Assembly: GCF_022682495.2 (NCBI RefSeq)
Contig: NC_071389.1
Span: 44,468,239 to 44,532,238 of the forward strand
DNA length: 64,000 nucleotides
Reading direction: 5' to 3'
From: Desmodus rotundus
Lineage: Eukaryota; Chordata; Mammalia; Chiroptera; Phyllostomidae
Part shown: positions 1 to 11,219 of the stretch, in pieces
Layout: the number at the start of each line of letters is the position of its first letter
How positions within the stretch are numbered: the first letter of the stretch is position 1
The notes under the pieces: model-generated
The model's database searches: none
Told to the model about the DNA's origin: nothing
What the model saw: only the letters and a program-made list of their open reading frames with translations
Program-made: the position numbers and the translations under genes

Positions 1-700
1 ATAAATATGTTGGAAATGCTAGAAAGTGATCTGTAGTTGTTTATTCTTCTCAGTCTCACTTCCTGGGCTTATTTTTAAGCATTCAAAGAGTTTCGACAAT
101 CTTTAAAAGTTCTTGGCATGCTGCAAAAAAATATGGTCTGTTTTCTAATATGAAAGAACTTTTACACTCTGCTTCTGGTTTGAAACTGTGTGGGACAGGG
201 CCTCTTATATGTTGATTCAAGTTCTCTTAATAAGACTCTTACTCTTTTGCATAATTCCATGCACTTAATCTATTAAGCTGCATTCACTTTTTTTTGTTCT
301 CAAGGGCAGGGATTCTGTCTTGTACGTCTTTGTGTTCTCCAACAGTGCTGACATCTAATTGGTGCCGCCTAAACTCCTTGAATGATGAGGTGGATGGTGA
401 ATTTGTCAGTTGGATGAGTAAATAATAGTGAATTGCCCAAGATGTCTATATTTCAAAGAGCACATGCTAGAAACACAATTTATATATGAACAATTAGTGA
501 ACAAGAGAGCATATTTGTTTACAGAATGTATTTTTTTCAGATAGAGCTCACTGCCTGTCTCCATAGAAAGGGCTCTTTGGCGTGTTTAAGTAGAAAGAGA
601 AGAGAGGGGTCGGTGAAGGCAGAAATCGTGAAGGAAGGGTGTCCCAGGGTCTCATGGTGGTGGTGGGAGGTGGTGTGAGTCAGTGGACTGTGGATTCAGA
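1..700. other. no gene seen; one faint L2 tail
   Basis: Mostly unassigned AT-rich sequence. Around 290-380 the order 'gggcaggga...ctgtct...' followed by a terminal-like segment resembles the 3' end of an L2 element on the plus strand, too short to be sure. No exon, promoter or RNA gene is recognisable. Confidence 0.4.
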
Positions 701-1000
701 ATTCTGAGTTCCAGTCTTCCTTCCTGAAATCTAGGCTAGTTTTGGGAGCCTGTCTCTTCCATGAAGTGTTTTCTGATCCTTGAACAGATAACTAAACTCT
801 TAAGATCTCATAGCCCCGTGTTGGTACTTTTCTCTTGGCTCAGCTCCTGAATGGCCACTTGTGTTCTTGCCTGATACCTTCCGCTAGATTACTGAACAAG
901 GTCTGGATTCTTTCTGATTCTTCCATAGAACCCCCAGAATGCCTAGCATAGTGCCTTCCCCCTAGGCCATTGCACAAATGCTTGTAGAAGCAGACTTACC
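700..1000 (+). repeat. LINE/L2 3' end
   Basis: The order is typical of the L2 3' untranslated end: a 'ttccatgaagtgttttctgatcc' type start, then a pyrimidine-rich middle, then 'cctagcatagtgcc' and 'aaatgcttgtagaa'. It is old and diverged, with no coding potential. Confidence 0.6.
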
Positions 1001-1053
1001 AATCCCGAGTTTCAGAATCATAAGGACATTTATCCTGTGCGGGGCTTTTGTAG

Positions 1054-1145
1054 TGTAGTGGGTTGAATAGTGGCCCCTAAAAAGAGGGTCCACATCCTGG
1101 AATTTGTGAATGTGACCTTATTTAGAAAAAGGATCTTGCAAATAT
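1054..1145 (+). repeat. MLT1 LTR, 5' fragment
   Basis: The segment begins 'tagtgggttgaatagtggc', the opening of MLT1-type ERVL-MaLR LTRs, and follows the LTR for about 90 bases. The same opening recurs at 1405 in a fuller copy, so this is a second, truncated LTR or a split piece of one. Confidence 0.55.
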
Positions 1146-1149
1146 GAGT

Positions 1150-1400
1150 TGAGCATTTGTGCCTTCTCCCTATGGCAGTTATCCTTCATAACACCTAATC
1201 ATAGGTTTAATGATGCTTATTTTGAATGAAATAATTAATTATACTTAGCATCAGTAGGAATTATGAGTGATGAAATAATTCATCACTTATAATGGAATAA
1301 ATAAGTACACTTAGTAACAATAGGAATGATGACCGAGGACCCGATGCTGAATGATACCTTGATACCATAGTAGACAATGATTTAATCTACCAGTTTACTA
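1150..1400. other. AT-rich spacer with diverged internal repeats
   Basis: Two loosely similar stretches (about 1225-1262 and 1290-1332) share 'acttag...ca.taggaat.atga'. Between them 1266-1274 and 1279-1287 form a 9-base inverted repeat with a 4-base loop. It lies between two MLT1 beginnings. Confidence 0.4.
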
Positions 1401-1402
1401 GT

Positions 1403-1835
1403 TATAGTGGGTTGAATAGTGGCTCTCCTTGTACTGACCCTCAGTACCTGTGAATTTGATCTTATTTGGAAAATGGGTCTTTGAAGACATAATTAAAGGT
1501 TTCAAGATGAGATCGCCCTGAGTTACCTGGGTGGGCCCTAAGACCATGGACAAGTGTCCATATGAAAAGAGGAGGAGGAGACAAAAGGAAAAGCTGTGGG
1601 AAGACAGAGGCAGAGACTGGAGTGTTGCAGCTACAATCCAAGGAATTACTGAAGGCACTCAATGCTTGAGGAGGCAAGGAAGGACTCTCCTTCTGAACCT
1701 TGGGAAGAAGGGTGGACCAAGTGATACCTTGACTTCCCGCTTCTGGCATCCAGAATTGTGAGAGAATAAATTTCTGTGTTTTAAGCCACCAAATTGATGA
1801 CTATTTGTTATGGCAGCCTTAGGACATGAGCACAT
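1403..1835 (+). mobile_element. MLT1-type LTR (ERVL-MaLR)
   Basis: The whole LTR layout is visible: the opening shared with 1054, 'cctgtgaatttgatcttatttgg', 'gggtgggccctaagaccat', a purine-rich middle with 'agaggcagagactggagt', then 'agaataaatttctgtg', 'ttttaagccaccaaa' and 'atggcagcc'. The AATAAA in the tail is the LTR polyadenylation signal. No internal retroviral genes are present. Open frames reported across it are LTR sequence by chance. Confidence 0.75.
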
Positions 1836-1849
1836 GTTAAGTAGGCTGG

Positions 1850-1975
1850 GAATTTTTATTATGCCCCTTAACCAGCTATAAACTTCTTAAGGGCAGGGAC
1901 TGTCTGTTTTGTTCCCATTGGGGCCTCTAGTGTCTGGTGTAGCATCAGACATATAGTAGGCTTTCATTCAATGTT
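1850..1975 (+). repeat. LINE/L2 3' terminus
   Basis: It has the L2 terminal order 'cttcttaagggcagggact', 'gtctggtgtagcatca' and 'agtaggctttcattca'. It sits directly behind the MLT1 LTR. Confidence 0.6.
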
Positions 1976-2089
1976 AATTCCCCATTTCCCTCTTTCCTCC
2001 CCTATTGTTGAAGGCCATATCTCTGCTGGTAAGAGTAGAGTGGTTCCAGAACACACTTCCACTCTTCCTTAATTTCCTGTTTGTGGCAG

Positions 2090-2525
2090 AGGTTGTTAGT
2101 TGTTTACCAATATCTGTTCTCTTGTTTTGTACTGATAGAGGACCTGGAGTTTGACTGCTGCTCTTTGCAGACGGGTATGGCTGTGCATCTGTGTTCTGGC
2201 CAGTGGCCTGTAAGTGGAATTGTTGTGAGGTAGCTTCTGGGAGCTTTCTTGAAATGCATCTGGTAGATGCCTTTGTACCTCCTTCTGTTCCTTCTTTCTG
2301 TTTCCCTGGAATGCAGGTGCTGCCATTTGGGACCATGTGGTCAAGATCCCCACCGAGGGGATGATGAGCAGAGAGTTGGGCAGGGCCTACATCCCTGTGT
2401 GGAGCAGAGCCATCATATCGACCCTGGGCAATGTGCTTCTAGATTTCTGTGTCAGAGGGAAATAAAACCCCTGTGTAAGCCATTGACGCAGGGGGAGAGG
2501 CATCAATGCCTACAACTTTGAGACT
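2090..2525 (+). repeat. old LTR-like repeat, family not named
   Basis: The order 'ctggccagtggcctgtaagtggaa', 'gccatttgggaccatgtgg' and 'gggaaataaaacccctgtgtaagccat' matches the layout of old mammalian LTR-type repeats that end with AATAAA and a 'taagcca' motif. I cannot name the family. Short open frames on both strands here are incidental. Confidence 0.4.
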
Positions 2526-2659
2526 TCTGGGGGATTATGTACTTACTACATGGACTAGTACCTTCAGATGTCCGAGGAGACAAATTAAATGAAAGATACT
2601 TTGAGCCTCCCTTTCACTATGATGTTTCCAAACCCGTGGCTTCAATTTTTGAAACTGAG

Positions 2660-2830
2660 GAAGCCTATGGCATCACGTCTGGAGTTAAACAGACCTCGTT
2701 TTAAACCTTGATTTGGTTGCTAACTCCTATGCAGTGTTCTGACCTCCCTGAGCCTCAGTTTTCTCATCTGTACAATGGCAATAATAGTAACTACCTCTTA
2801 GGATTGTTGTTGTTCTGGGCACAAGAAGGA
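2660..2830 (+). repeat. MIR SINE
   Basis: The MIR core and 3' half are visible: 'gttgctaactcctatgcagt', 'cctcagttttctcatctgt' and 'aatggcaataatagtaactac'. Confidence 0.75.
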
Positions 2831-2924
2831 AATCGTGTCTATAAGGAGATATTGTTAGTTGTAGTACTGTGTCTTTATTTTGTTTGAACTAGTGAAATCA
2901 CTAAGGCTGCTCTTCTAGGGAAAG

Positions 2925-3755
2925 GAGGGAACAAAAAACCAAATGAATAAAAAGTGGAAGCCCATAAATCATTATAGGAACACTTTGAAACAAGAAAAAT
3001 CCCAAATAAGCAACCTAACATTACATCTCAATAAACTAGAAAAAGAATAACAAACTGAAGCCCAAAGATAGTAGAAGGAAGGAAATAACAAAAATCAGAG
3101 CAGAAATAAATGAAATAGATAGTAAGAAGACAAGAGAAAAGATCAATGAAACTAAGAGCGGGTTCTCTGAGAAGATAAACAATATTAGACAAAGTCTAAA
3201 TAACCTTTACCTAGAATCATCAAGAAAAAAAGAGGACCCAAATAAATAAAATTAGAAATAAAAGAGTAGATGTTACAACTGCTATCACAGAATTACAAAG
3301 GATCATAAGAGACTACTATGAACAATTTTACACCGACAAATTTTACAACCTAGAAATTAGGAAATACATTTCTGGAAGCTGCCTACCAAGATTGAATCAC
3401 AAAGAAATAGAAAATCTGAATAGACCCATTCCTAGTAAGGAGATTTGAATCAGTAATCAAAAACCTCCAAACAAAAGTTCAGGACCAGACAGCCTCATTG
3501 GTGAATTCTACCAAACATTCAAAGATTTAATACTAATTCTTCTCAAACTCTTTCAAAAAGCACAATAGTCCACACTTCCAAATTCATTTTACAAGGCCAG
3601 TATCACTCTGATACCAAATACAAGTAAAGACAGCACACAAAGAGAAATTACAGGCCAGTATCTCTGATGAACATAGATGTAAAAATCCTCAGCAAAATAT
3701 TAGCAAAAAAAGCATTTGACAAAAGTCTAACATCCATTTATGTTATAAAATCTCT
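2925..3755 (+). mobile_element. L1 ORF2 fragment (between endonuclease and reverse transcriptase)
   Basis: A-rich sense-strand L1 sequence. With frame changes it reads through L1 ORF2 landmarks: '...YYEQFYTDKFYNLEI', 'ENLNRPI' and 'GPDSLIGEFYQTFK' (a K/S-SGPDG-like block at the start of the reverse transcriptase), then 'LPNSFYKASITLIP'. Stops and indels make it non-coding. It has no 5' or 3' UTR and no visible poly(A), so it is a truncated and eroded piece of an old copy. Confidence 0.85.
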
Positions 3756-3904
3756 TGACGAAGTAGGCATAGAGGGGACATGCCTCAGCATAACAAAAGG
3801 AGCACTTTGGCCTGAACAAGGGGTATATTGAGGGACCTGGGTAAGGAATTCTGCTCAAGCTGTAGGTGTCCAGTTTTAGCTACGAGGATGAGACTGGATT
3901 TTTA

Positions 3905-4400
3905 ACTCATTCAGCAAACATTTCTTGAACTCCTCCTATATACCATGTGTGTAGGGGTGCTGGGGTACAGTTATACAGAGATAAACTAAGACATGGTCCT
4001 GGTTCTGCCCTCAGGAATTCACCATCTAGTGGAGAAGAGAAGTACTGTTACAGGGCAAGGAGGAACTGCTCCAAGTGCAGTGTTCGCAAAGCGCCCTGGG
4101 AGCGCAGGGGTCTGTGCAAGAATTGGAGACTGCCAGGCCTGCTGCCATGTAGGCTGGGCTTTGAAGGGTGAGCAAGAGTTCAGCAAAAGACACAAATAGG
4201 CTAGGAAGGAGCATTGCTGAAAGAGCAATGACATGCTCTTGTTAGGGACTGCGTGTTCCTTTTCAAGGGGTGGGAGGAGGTTAGTGGGACATGAGGCTGA
4301 GGATGTGTCTTCGACGGTGCTGTCTAAGGGATTGGATTGCCTCTTTTTATTTGGGGGGAAGCCATGGACCTTTTTAAGGAAGGGAATGATGTGGGCAGTT
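3905..4400 (+). repeat. ancient mammalian repeat ('cattcagcaaacatttcttgaa' head)
   Basis: It begins 'cattcagcaaacatttcttg', followed by 'tataccatgtgt', a 'tcaggaattcaccatctagt' segment and a 'gggctttgaagggtgagcaa' tail. This order recurs at 16.2, 35.6, 36.3, 44.7 and 51.0 kb, so it is one very old dispersed family. I do not assign a library name. Confidence 0.5.
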
Positions 4401-6100
4401 CTCATCCGATGCTTATGCTTCTCTTCTCCCTGTTCTTTTCGGTTGGAATGCTACCTCGGAGGGCAGAGGAGGAGAAATCTCCAGCAGTCATGGGGAGACA
4501 CAGATATCCTTTATCTTCGTGCAGATTAACAAAACAAATTAACCTCAGGAGTGAGGAGAAGCCCTTCAGATAAGAAATGGACAAACTCTGTTGAGGTTGC
4601 CAACACTAACACCAAATGTTCCTTATTTTTGACTTGGCTGAGCCATTTATTTTTACTTTTCCCCCATCTTTAAAAATTCTTGTATTTCTAGTAAAAAAAA
4701 AAAAAAGAAAGGCTTCACCTTTAGGAATGCAGTGTGGTTTTACTTCTGGTAAGAAGTGAAGAAAATTTACCTTCTGGATTTTTCTATGCTTGATAAAGGG
4801 CATAGTGTCTAAATGTAGGTTATAAGACTATATCTCTAATATGATCTCATTTGTAAAACAAAAACTTTATATGTGTATATAAAATAAATTGCTCTTTGGG
4901 TTATAGGATTTTCTCCTGTATTGCCACTTTTATTTTTTAAGGAAGCAAATAAATCTTAAATATATTTTACAGAAGTTCTCAGTGTAATCCCTATACTCAA
5001 CATCAGAAGCAAAAACAAATTTCTTGGGAGGAGGGCATAGAATTAGCGGTAAGCTGTGTGTTTTGGAAAGAGTTTGGCTCTTCTCTTATTGATACCTTTT
5101 ACTGGGCTGTTGGGGAAGATTTCGATGGTTCTTTCGTTATTCATTCGGTGTGTATTTATTGAGCAACTACTCAGCCACCAGACACATGCACCTTTCTGGG
5201 CAGGCGTACTTTAGACTGAAAGCTGATCCCTGGCCTATATCCCTGCCTCCCCCTGAGATTTTCTTAGCTGGGCTCAGTGTGGCCACAACACCCTGTGATT
5301 CTGTCATCGCCTTTCTTGCTGCGCGTGGCTGCTCCAGATCCCTTCATAAACAAGCTGTCCAGGCTGTTTGGATAAGAGCGGGGAAAAGACAATAATAAAC
5401 TCAGGATGATGGCATGGCCAAGGTGGTTCACTTGGATGGGTTTTAATGGTGTTTCACACACGACAGGCTCTTCAAAACACGGTCCTCATGGCCACCCTGG
5501 AAATGCCAGTCTCTCCCACAGAGCCTTGGGGAACCGAGGAGACTCAGGTTCAAGGGAAGGCTCTGGTGGTTTCTTCTGAGAACAGACATAAATATCAGAG
5601 ACCCCTTTCTGCTTGAGTCAGAGGCTGTAGGGTATGTGTGCAGAAGTAATAGCTAAGTTTTAGAAGCTATGTTTAGGTGTTTTAAAAAGAGGTATTTTGA
5701 AAAAAGCTTTAAGATTAAAAAAAAAAGGACTAGACATCCTAGCTCTCATGTTTTCCTTTTCAGCACCAGCTGAACAGCCAGAATCCTGAAATGGACCGGG
5801 GTACTCAGGAAAGTAAAGCACAGGACAAACAAGTTTGATTAGAAATAGGCTTTTTAGTTGTGACCAATAGTACGTGGGATTTCAGGTACAGATCCACAAG
5901 GCTGTGGTAGCTTCAAGCATGTTCAAGTGTGGCCAGAAGGAAAAACCTGCCCTGGTTTATCATGTTTCACTTCCTGGGGGAGTGGGTAGGCAGGAGGAGA
6001 GAAAAAGAAAGAAGCATGCTCCAGGTTACTGCCGAGCCATCCCCAGCATCCCAGCTCATGCCAGAGGTCAGAAGACCTGGGCAGTGCTGGGGGAGGTCGA
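4400..6100. other. no gene seen
   Basis: Unassigned sequence with an A-run at about 4692-4706, an AT-rich patch at 4830-4980 that may be old LINE, and a short ancient-repeat head ('gtatttattgagcaactact') at about 5150. Frames of 60-128 codons lie on both strands and overlap one another, with no codon or domain signal. Confidence 0.5.
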
Positions 6101-6104
6101 GACA

Positions 6105-6156
6105 GGGGGAAGAGAGAGGCAGGGGGGAGAGAGAGAGAGAGAGAGCGAGCGAGAGG
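6105..6156. repeat. (GA)n-rich microsatellite
   Basis: A purine run of GA units with a few GGGG and GCGA interruptions. It explains the Arg/Glu-rich frame and the Leu/Ser-rich antisense frame here. Confidence 0.85.
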
Positions 6157-6224
6157 GCACTCTTAGGCAAAGCTAAGAACTTGTAAGTTGAGGTAGATAG
6201 ACAACCCAAATGCCTTCAGTAACT

Positions 6225-6380
6225 CTCAAGGCTTTTAATAGTCTGATCCTTTCCAGATTGTTCTTTTAACCTGTTGAAGCACCAAATGTTTTGTGCATAC
6301 TGTCCCTCAGAGCCTTCTACTCTGCTTGGCAACCTCCAAATCCTCCTTCAAGAATGAGTTCAGAAGTAATCAGTAAAGTT
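6225..6380 (+). repeat. L2-like fragment
   Basis: The order 'aaggcttttaatagtctgatcc', 'ccttctactctgcttggcaa' and 'tccttcaagaatgagtt' resembles the L2 region before the 3' UTR. It is diverged. Confidence 0.4.
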
Positions 6381-6639
6381 TGAGCTGTTTTTAAGAATTT
6401 GGTTGAACTCTGCCCCATTGGCCTTTTCCTTTGTCCCGGCTCCATCCTTCTCAAGGTGGAATCAATTGATCTTCCATGTTGCTTCCACGTGCCTTGGCTC
6501 CCGAACACTCTTAGAATTGGCAGTCATGGCACGGGGGAGCAGATGGGGTCTGGGACAGTCTCTGAAGGAAACTGGCATGGGATCGCAGGAGATAATATGT
6601 GCAAAGGTTATCTTCACTGTAAAGCGCTCCACCAGTGTG

Positions 6640-6850
6640 GTCATCGCTGCCCTTTATTGAATACACTGTGCTTGGCATTTTCTCGTTAAATCTTCACAAC
6701 AACCAGTTGAAGGTAGGTATCATGTCATCTTCCTTTCAAAGGCAAGGAAACTGAGTCTTGGGGAGATTAAGAAGGTGTCTACCCAGGGTTAAATAAATAG
6801 TAAATGAAAAATTTGGAATTTAAACCTAGTTTTGACTCTGGGGTCTTGAA
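6640..6850 (-). repeat. MIR SINE
   Basis: Minus-strand MIR in the usual order: 'ttaaatcttcacaacaacca', 'ggcaaggaaactgagtctt' and 'aatttaaacctagttttgac'. Confidence 0.75.
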
Positions 6851-7265
6851 CCACGACTCCATGTTGCTGGGCCTGGGGAGACAGGGTCTTTGCCATCACA
6901 GCTTCCAGTCGGTGGTGGAAAAATTAGGCAGTTGCTGCCAGTGGGTGTACAGTATAGGGTGGGATAACGCTTCAAGGAGGGTGCACTGAACATGTTTGGA
7001 GAGTGGACAGGTGTCACCTTAGTTGCGCTTTGAGGAATGGGTAGGATTTTTTTTTACAGTAGAGTTAGAGAATAGAGAATGGAAGAAACTACATAAGTAA
7101 AGGCTTGGGGTAGTGGAAGGTGTGTGGGGAGGAGCAGAGGCATAAGCATAGGCTCTCTTGGTGCCTTGTTATTATTGAGGACTTACTGAGGACAGCTCAT
7201 AACATTTCTCACGTCCATACCCTTTTAATCTTACATGATAGAAGATGGTTTCTAGCCAGCATGTA
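6850..7265. other. no gene seen; short MIR remnant at the end
   Basis: Unassigned, with a partial minus-strand MIR at about 7160-7260 ('tcataacatttctcacgtcc'). Confidence 0.4.
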
Positions 7266-7269
7266 GGAA

Positions 7270-7470
7270 CAGCTACTCTTACAGTGGTTCTCGCTCAGTG
7301 GTACTGCTTCCCTGAGCTTAGAAACAGTTTTGGTTGTCACAGCGATTGGCAGGGGCTGGGGTGTGTTGGTTGTGTGTGAAGGAAGATGCTACTATTGGCA
7401 CTCAGTGCCCCTGAACCAAATATGCTAAACATCTCGCAGTGTATGGGTCAGTCCTGCCCAAGGAAGATGT
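7270..7470 (+). repeat. MER20-like hAT-Charlie non-autonomous DNA transposon
   Basis: The order 'gtggttctcgctcagtggta', 'gttttggttgtcacagcgat', 'gatgctactattggcactc' and 'atgctaaacatctcgcagtg' follows the short hAT-Charlie elements that begin CAGTGGTTCTCAAC and include 'tttttggttgtcacaactgg'. The right terminus is eroded. Confidence 0.55.
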
Positions 7471-7474
7471 TTGC

Positions 7475-8525
7475 CTCCCAGAGGCTAGCATGTCATGCTA
7501 AGAGACAGGGTGGGGCCTCTTCTCTAAGAGCGCACATGTAGAGTATGTGGACTGACCCCACTGCAGTGCCCAGCTGGAAACCTGATGTTCCTGGCATCCC
7601 TCTCCTGTTGGACACTCTGGAATGGTCTAGTGGGTCTATCCTCAATCCGTACCTAACCTCCAGAAGCTGCTATTTATGCTGCTTCCAAAGCTTGTAGCTG
7701 AAAATTAAAATTCCTCCCCTGTTTTCCTTCCTCTGCAGTGTCCTCTGCAGCTGAGGCCACTTCAGGAAAAGGCTGCCCTGGTAGGTTTTCACAGCCTTCC
7801 TCTTTGCATGAACAATAACTGCAAAATGACCCGCCTGATCTGGCAACCGTTGTGGTAGGGAAGAGGATGCAAAGAGCATTCACTGGGCCAGGCACCTCTC
7901 TACAGGGGCTCATCAAGGTAGAAAACCCAGTGGCACATACTCGTGGAGAAATCCTGAAAGGAGTAGTGGATGGGGGAGTGGTAGGGACTGAAGGAGAGCC
8001 TAATAACATGGTAATAGGAGATAACAGACTACAAAACCCAGCGAAGCCAGGAATAAAAGAGCCCAGTGCCTCACAAATACAGGGTTGAATGAGTTTCATG
8101 TTTAATGTAAATACACCTGCCATTTGTTCTCCAAAGCACTGGGTACAGGTTTTAAGATAAAATAGCGTTTTGAACATTGCGCCAGTGTGCTTTGCCTTTG
8201 CCCGTGTGCTGACAGTGCACTCGTTCCCAGACAGTCCCTAGACACGTGAAGTTGCTCTGGCCAGCTGGAGGGTCTCACCTTCCCTGGTTTCCCTCGGCCA
8301 GCCTCCACCTGGTCTTCAGCCTAGACACCTTGGCTGTTGACTGAGCAGAGAGAAGGGAGACAATCGGCCAGGAGTCGTTCCCCTTTCAATTCTCTGTACG
8401 AACCAGTGTTCAGTGTTGGAGATGCTTTCCCTGAGCCCAGCCCCACACCAGAAGAGCTCGGTTCCCCCACTACATTTGGTCATGGTGCCCTATACTTTTT
8501 CTTAGTGGCTCTTGTTGCCATTTAA
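7475..8525. other. no gene seen
   Basis: Non-repetitive as far as I can see. A minus-strand open frame of 167 codons (7674-8177) overlaps plus-strand frames of 78 codons and has no recognisable domain. A splice-like pair at 7738/7781 is discussed under rejected items. Confidence 0.4.
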
Positions 8526-8527
8526 AA

Positions 8528-8692
8528 TTGCACATTTGGGCAAACACTTGATTGCCGCCTCCCTCTTCCACTGGACCGTGGGTTCCATGGGGGAATCTGC
8601 TATGTTCTCTATAGTAATTCTGGCACCCAGCACCAGCCTGGCATATGGTAGGTATTCATTCAGTAATTTCTCATGAATGAATTACTGAATGT
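8528..8692 (+). repeat. LINE/L2 3' terminus ending in a perfect inverted repeat
   Basis: The order 'ccgcctccctcttccactgga', 'gtgggttccatgggggaatc' and 'catatggtaggtattcattc' is the L2 3' end. Its last bases, 8657-8668, are repeated in inverted form at 8680-8691. Confidence 0.6.
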
Positions 8693-8694
8693 AT

Positions 8695-8960
8695 TACAGA
8701 AAAGTTGGAGAATATAAATAAGTAAAAAGGAAGAAGGATATAAAAGGCAATTATAATCCTACAAGCAAAGAAAAAAACACTTTCAATTTTTTGGTATATA
8801 ACAATTCTGATTCTTCTATTCTTTGAAATAATATTATAATCTCCACATGCTAATATTCTAACAGGATCAGATATGTCGATTTACTGTCATTTTATTCAAC
8901 ATTATTGTTAGACCCAAATTTGGTTATATGGTCTGTGCCTCATGAAAACTGATAGAAAAC
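8695..8960 (+). repeat. old LINE-derived AT-rich segment
   Basis: 'gagaatataaataagtaaaa', 'ttataatcctacaag' and 'tttttggtatataacaa' are in the same order as a segment common in old L1-type 3' regions. A related segment is at 28770 and another at 40680. Confidence 0.4.
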
Positions 8961-8976
8961 AGTAAAAAAGTATATC

Positions 8977-9620
8977 ATGTTTACTGCTCCAGTCAGCATT
9001 TTGCCTCATCCAGAAGGAGTCTACATCATGAAACTGGCACTGGCTGTCCGGGAAAATGGAGATGTGGCAGATGGAACTCTCGACCACACGGGAGAGCCCT
9101 GGCCACGGGGAACGGCTGTGGTTGGTGGAGGGGAGAGAGGCGGGGTTGTGAAAGAACTGCCACCTGCTCCTGGAGGAAGCAGTGTTGCTATGGGGAAAGC
9201 CACAGTGCGTAACGGCAGCGTCTCTGCCGGCTCAGTGACCTGGGCGAGCCAAATGGCTGTTTGGGGAGCTTCTAGGGCTGATGGGGTAGTGACTAAGGGT
9301 AGAAAGAGCACCGCTCAATGCTGTTTTCCTAGCCTGGTGCTGGGCAAAGGAGATGAGAAAGCTGGCCCCAGGAGTGGACGATTGATCCAGCGCCAGGAAT
9401 CACTACCTCCGTCTCTCTGTGACTCTTGTTTAGTGCCCCCTTGTGAACCCCGGCTTGGGTGCCTTGGCACTGGTGGTCAACCAAGCCAGACTCAGGTTGG
9501 ATTTGAGTGACTGGAACAGGAAGAGGTTTTGGGAATTTGTGTTAGAGATTCACCATTTTCCACTTTTCTGCTGACGAGTCTCTCCCTGAGTCAGGATAGG
9601 GGAACTCTGATTTCTTTTCA
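8977..9620. other. no gene assigned; 177-codon frame of doubtful meaning
   Basis: An ATG-started frame runs 8977-9510 on the plus strand. The product is Gly/Ser/Val-rich with no signal peptide, membrane segment or domain I recognise. An overlapping minus frame of 96 codons covers the same GC-richer patch. There is no splice acceptor/donor pair or promoter tied to it. I read it as a chance frame in moderately CpG-rich DNA. Confidence 0.5.
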
Positions 9621-9790
9621 GCAACTGCCCCTACACATTGAATGCTTATTCTGTACATTAACTACATAAATCTTGCAACAATCCAATGAATTAGTTACCA
9701 CTGTTATCCCCAATTTGTAGACTAAGTACCTGAGACTTGGAGCATGTCATTATCAGGATTTAGACACAAGCCTGTCTGACTTCAGAACCT
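9620..9790 (-). repeat. MIR SINE
   Basis: Minus-strand MIR: 'cttgcaacaatccaatgaat', 'gttatccccaatttgtagac' and 'gcctgtctgacttcagaacc'. Confidence 0.75.
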
Positions 9791-9794
9791 GTGC

Positions 9795-9814
9795 TTTTTT
9801 TTTTTTTTTTTTTT
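9795..9814. repeat. T20 homopolymer
   Basis: Twenty consecutive T immediately beside the MIR end. Confidence 0.95.
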
Positions 9815-9829
9815 ACCACTATTTAAAAG

Positions 9830-10985
9830 AATCTCAGTAGGTTCTTAAGAACGAGGCATGCTACTCTCTAGAACATTTGTGACCCGACAGTATGAATTGA
9901 AACAAGGCAAGCTCTGTGCTCCCATTTGGGGAAAGTTAATATTTCACATGCTCTTGAGAATTTAGGAGCTTGGTAAAAACTTACTATTAAACAGGGATTT
10001 TCTTTAATTCCTTTTGTTTAAAGATTTTCATGTGAAACACTCTATGTACTGTGCCTCCCTCTGAGACGTCAGTGGTGCCAGAGACCGTTAGGGAATTTGT
10101 GTAAATAGAGAGTGGGCCAAATGCTGCCCACACAAGTAGTGAGGCTCGAGGCTGAGTGTGTGGAACAGTTTGACAGTTAGCCCTGGGCTCCGTGGAGTGT
10201 CCTGAAGCGCATCCTGGTCTGCAGGTCTGTGAACAAATAGGGCCATCAGAGGCCAGGTCGGCTTTGTTCTGTAGGTGCCTCAGGCTCCATCCAGCCCGGA
10301 GACAAAGACCAGCATGAGGAAGTATCTTGAACCATTCACATTTAAGCAGATACGTTTGCCAAGGAAATAAGACCCGTTGGTCTTGAAAGGTCAATATTAA
10401 CTAATGCATATCTTGACGATTTTTTTTTAAACTGACACTTTCTACAAAAGACAGAAATATCTAGAGAGGACAAAAATGCTTTTGAAACATTTTTGAAATG
10501 ATGGTTCAATGCACAGGGTCAAGGGGTAGAGCTGGTTCTCTTCAAGCATTTTTTTAATGCCTCCGTTTTATTTAACATTGTTTTGGGAAGGATTGCATTC
10601 TATTGACACATTGAGAAAAAATTACTTTTTGTTTTTCTAAATCTAATAGGAGCTTAGGCATTATGATTCAGGACCAAAAAGAGCCAATGCTGATGAATGC
10701 CCCCTTTCTTTAGCTGTAAAATTTAATAGCTGCCACAGAGAGTTTTTTCTTTTAATCAGCAAAAAATTTATTTTGTCCTTGACATTTTGTGCCAAAAGCC
10801 TGGAGAGTGTGTTTTATAGCTGGAGTTGAATTGCCTTACAGGTAGAGTTTTCCTATGAACAGTGTTTATTGAATTGGCTTCTATACATTTGATAAAATGC
10901 CGATATCAGTTTATTAGATAATCTTTTCAGTGTTTCTGAAAAATAAAGGAAACTTAAGTGGAGGCAGAAGTGCATTATGGGTAAG
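9830..10985. other. repeat-poor, no gene seen
   Basis: I see no transposon in this kilobase. The second half (10430-10985) is AT-rich and unusually free of recognisable repeats, which can mark constrained non-coding DNA but proves nothing. A weak splice-like pair flanks 10931-10980 (tcttttcag before, GTAAGT after), without a good pyrimidine tract. Confidence 0.35.
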
Positions 10986-10989
10986 TGCC

Positions 10990-11215
10990 TAGTTTCTTAT
11001 GGGAGACAAGATATGGGTTCCAGTGGCCCCACTGCTTCCTAGCTCTGTAACCTTGAGTAAATTACGCCCCCTGCCCCCAGTCTGTTTCTCCTTTCAGTTA
11101 AGGGTGATAATAGTGCTAAATCATCATGTGGTTGTGATGATCAGTGCCCCTAACATGTTTCACACGGCCTTGGCACTGACTGAGGGTTCTTCAAATGTTT
11201 ATGATGAACAGCTAC
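10990..11215 (+). repeat. MIR SINE
   Basis: Plus-strand MIR: 'ccactgcttcctagctctgt', 'accttgagtaaattacgcc' and 'gataatagtgctaaatcat'. Confidence 0.65.
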
Positions 11216-11219
11216 GTGT

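Noticed and set aside
1403..1835. Possible active endogenous retrovirus
   Set aside because: Only a diverged LTR is present. No gag, pol or env region was seen anywhere in the window.
7739..7780. A 42-base unit between 'ttccttcctctgcag' and 'gtaggt' that could be a micro-exon
   Set aside because: Very short, no recognised peptide, no partner exon and a sub-optimal donor. AG/GT pairs like this are frequent by chance.
8977..9510. 177-codon plus-strand frame as a possible gene
   Set aside because: No domain, no splice or promoter context, Gly/Ser-rich product, with an overlapping frame on the other strand.
10931..10980. A 50-base unit between 'tcttttcag' and GTAAGT
   Set aside because: The acceptor lacks a proper pyrimidine tract and the unit carries stops. 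Weaker than the 57017 candidate.
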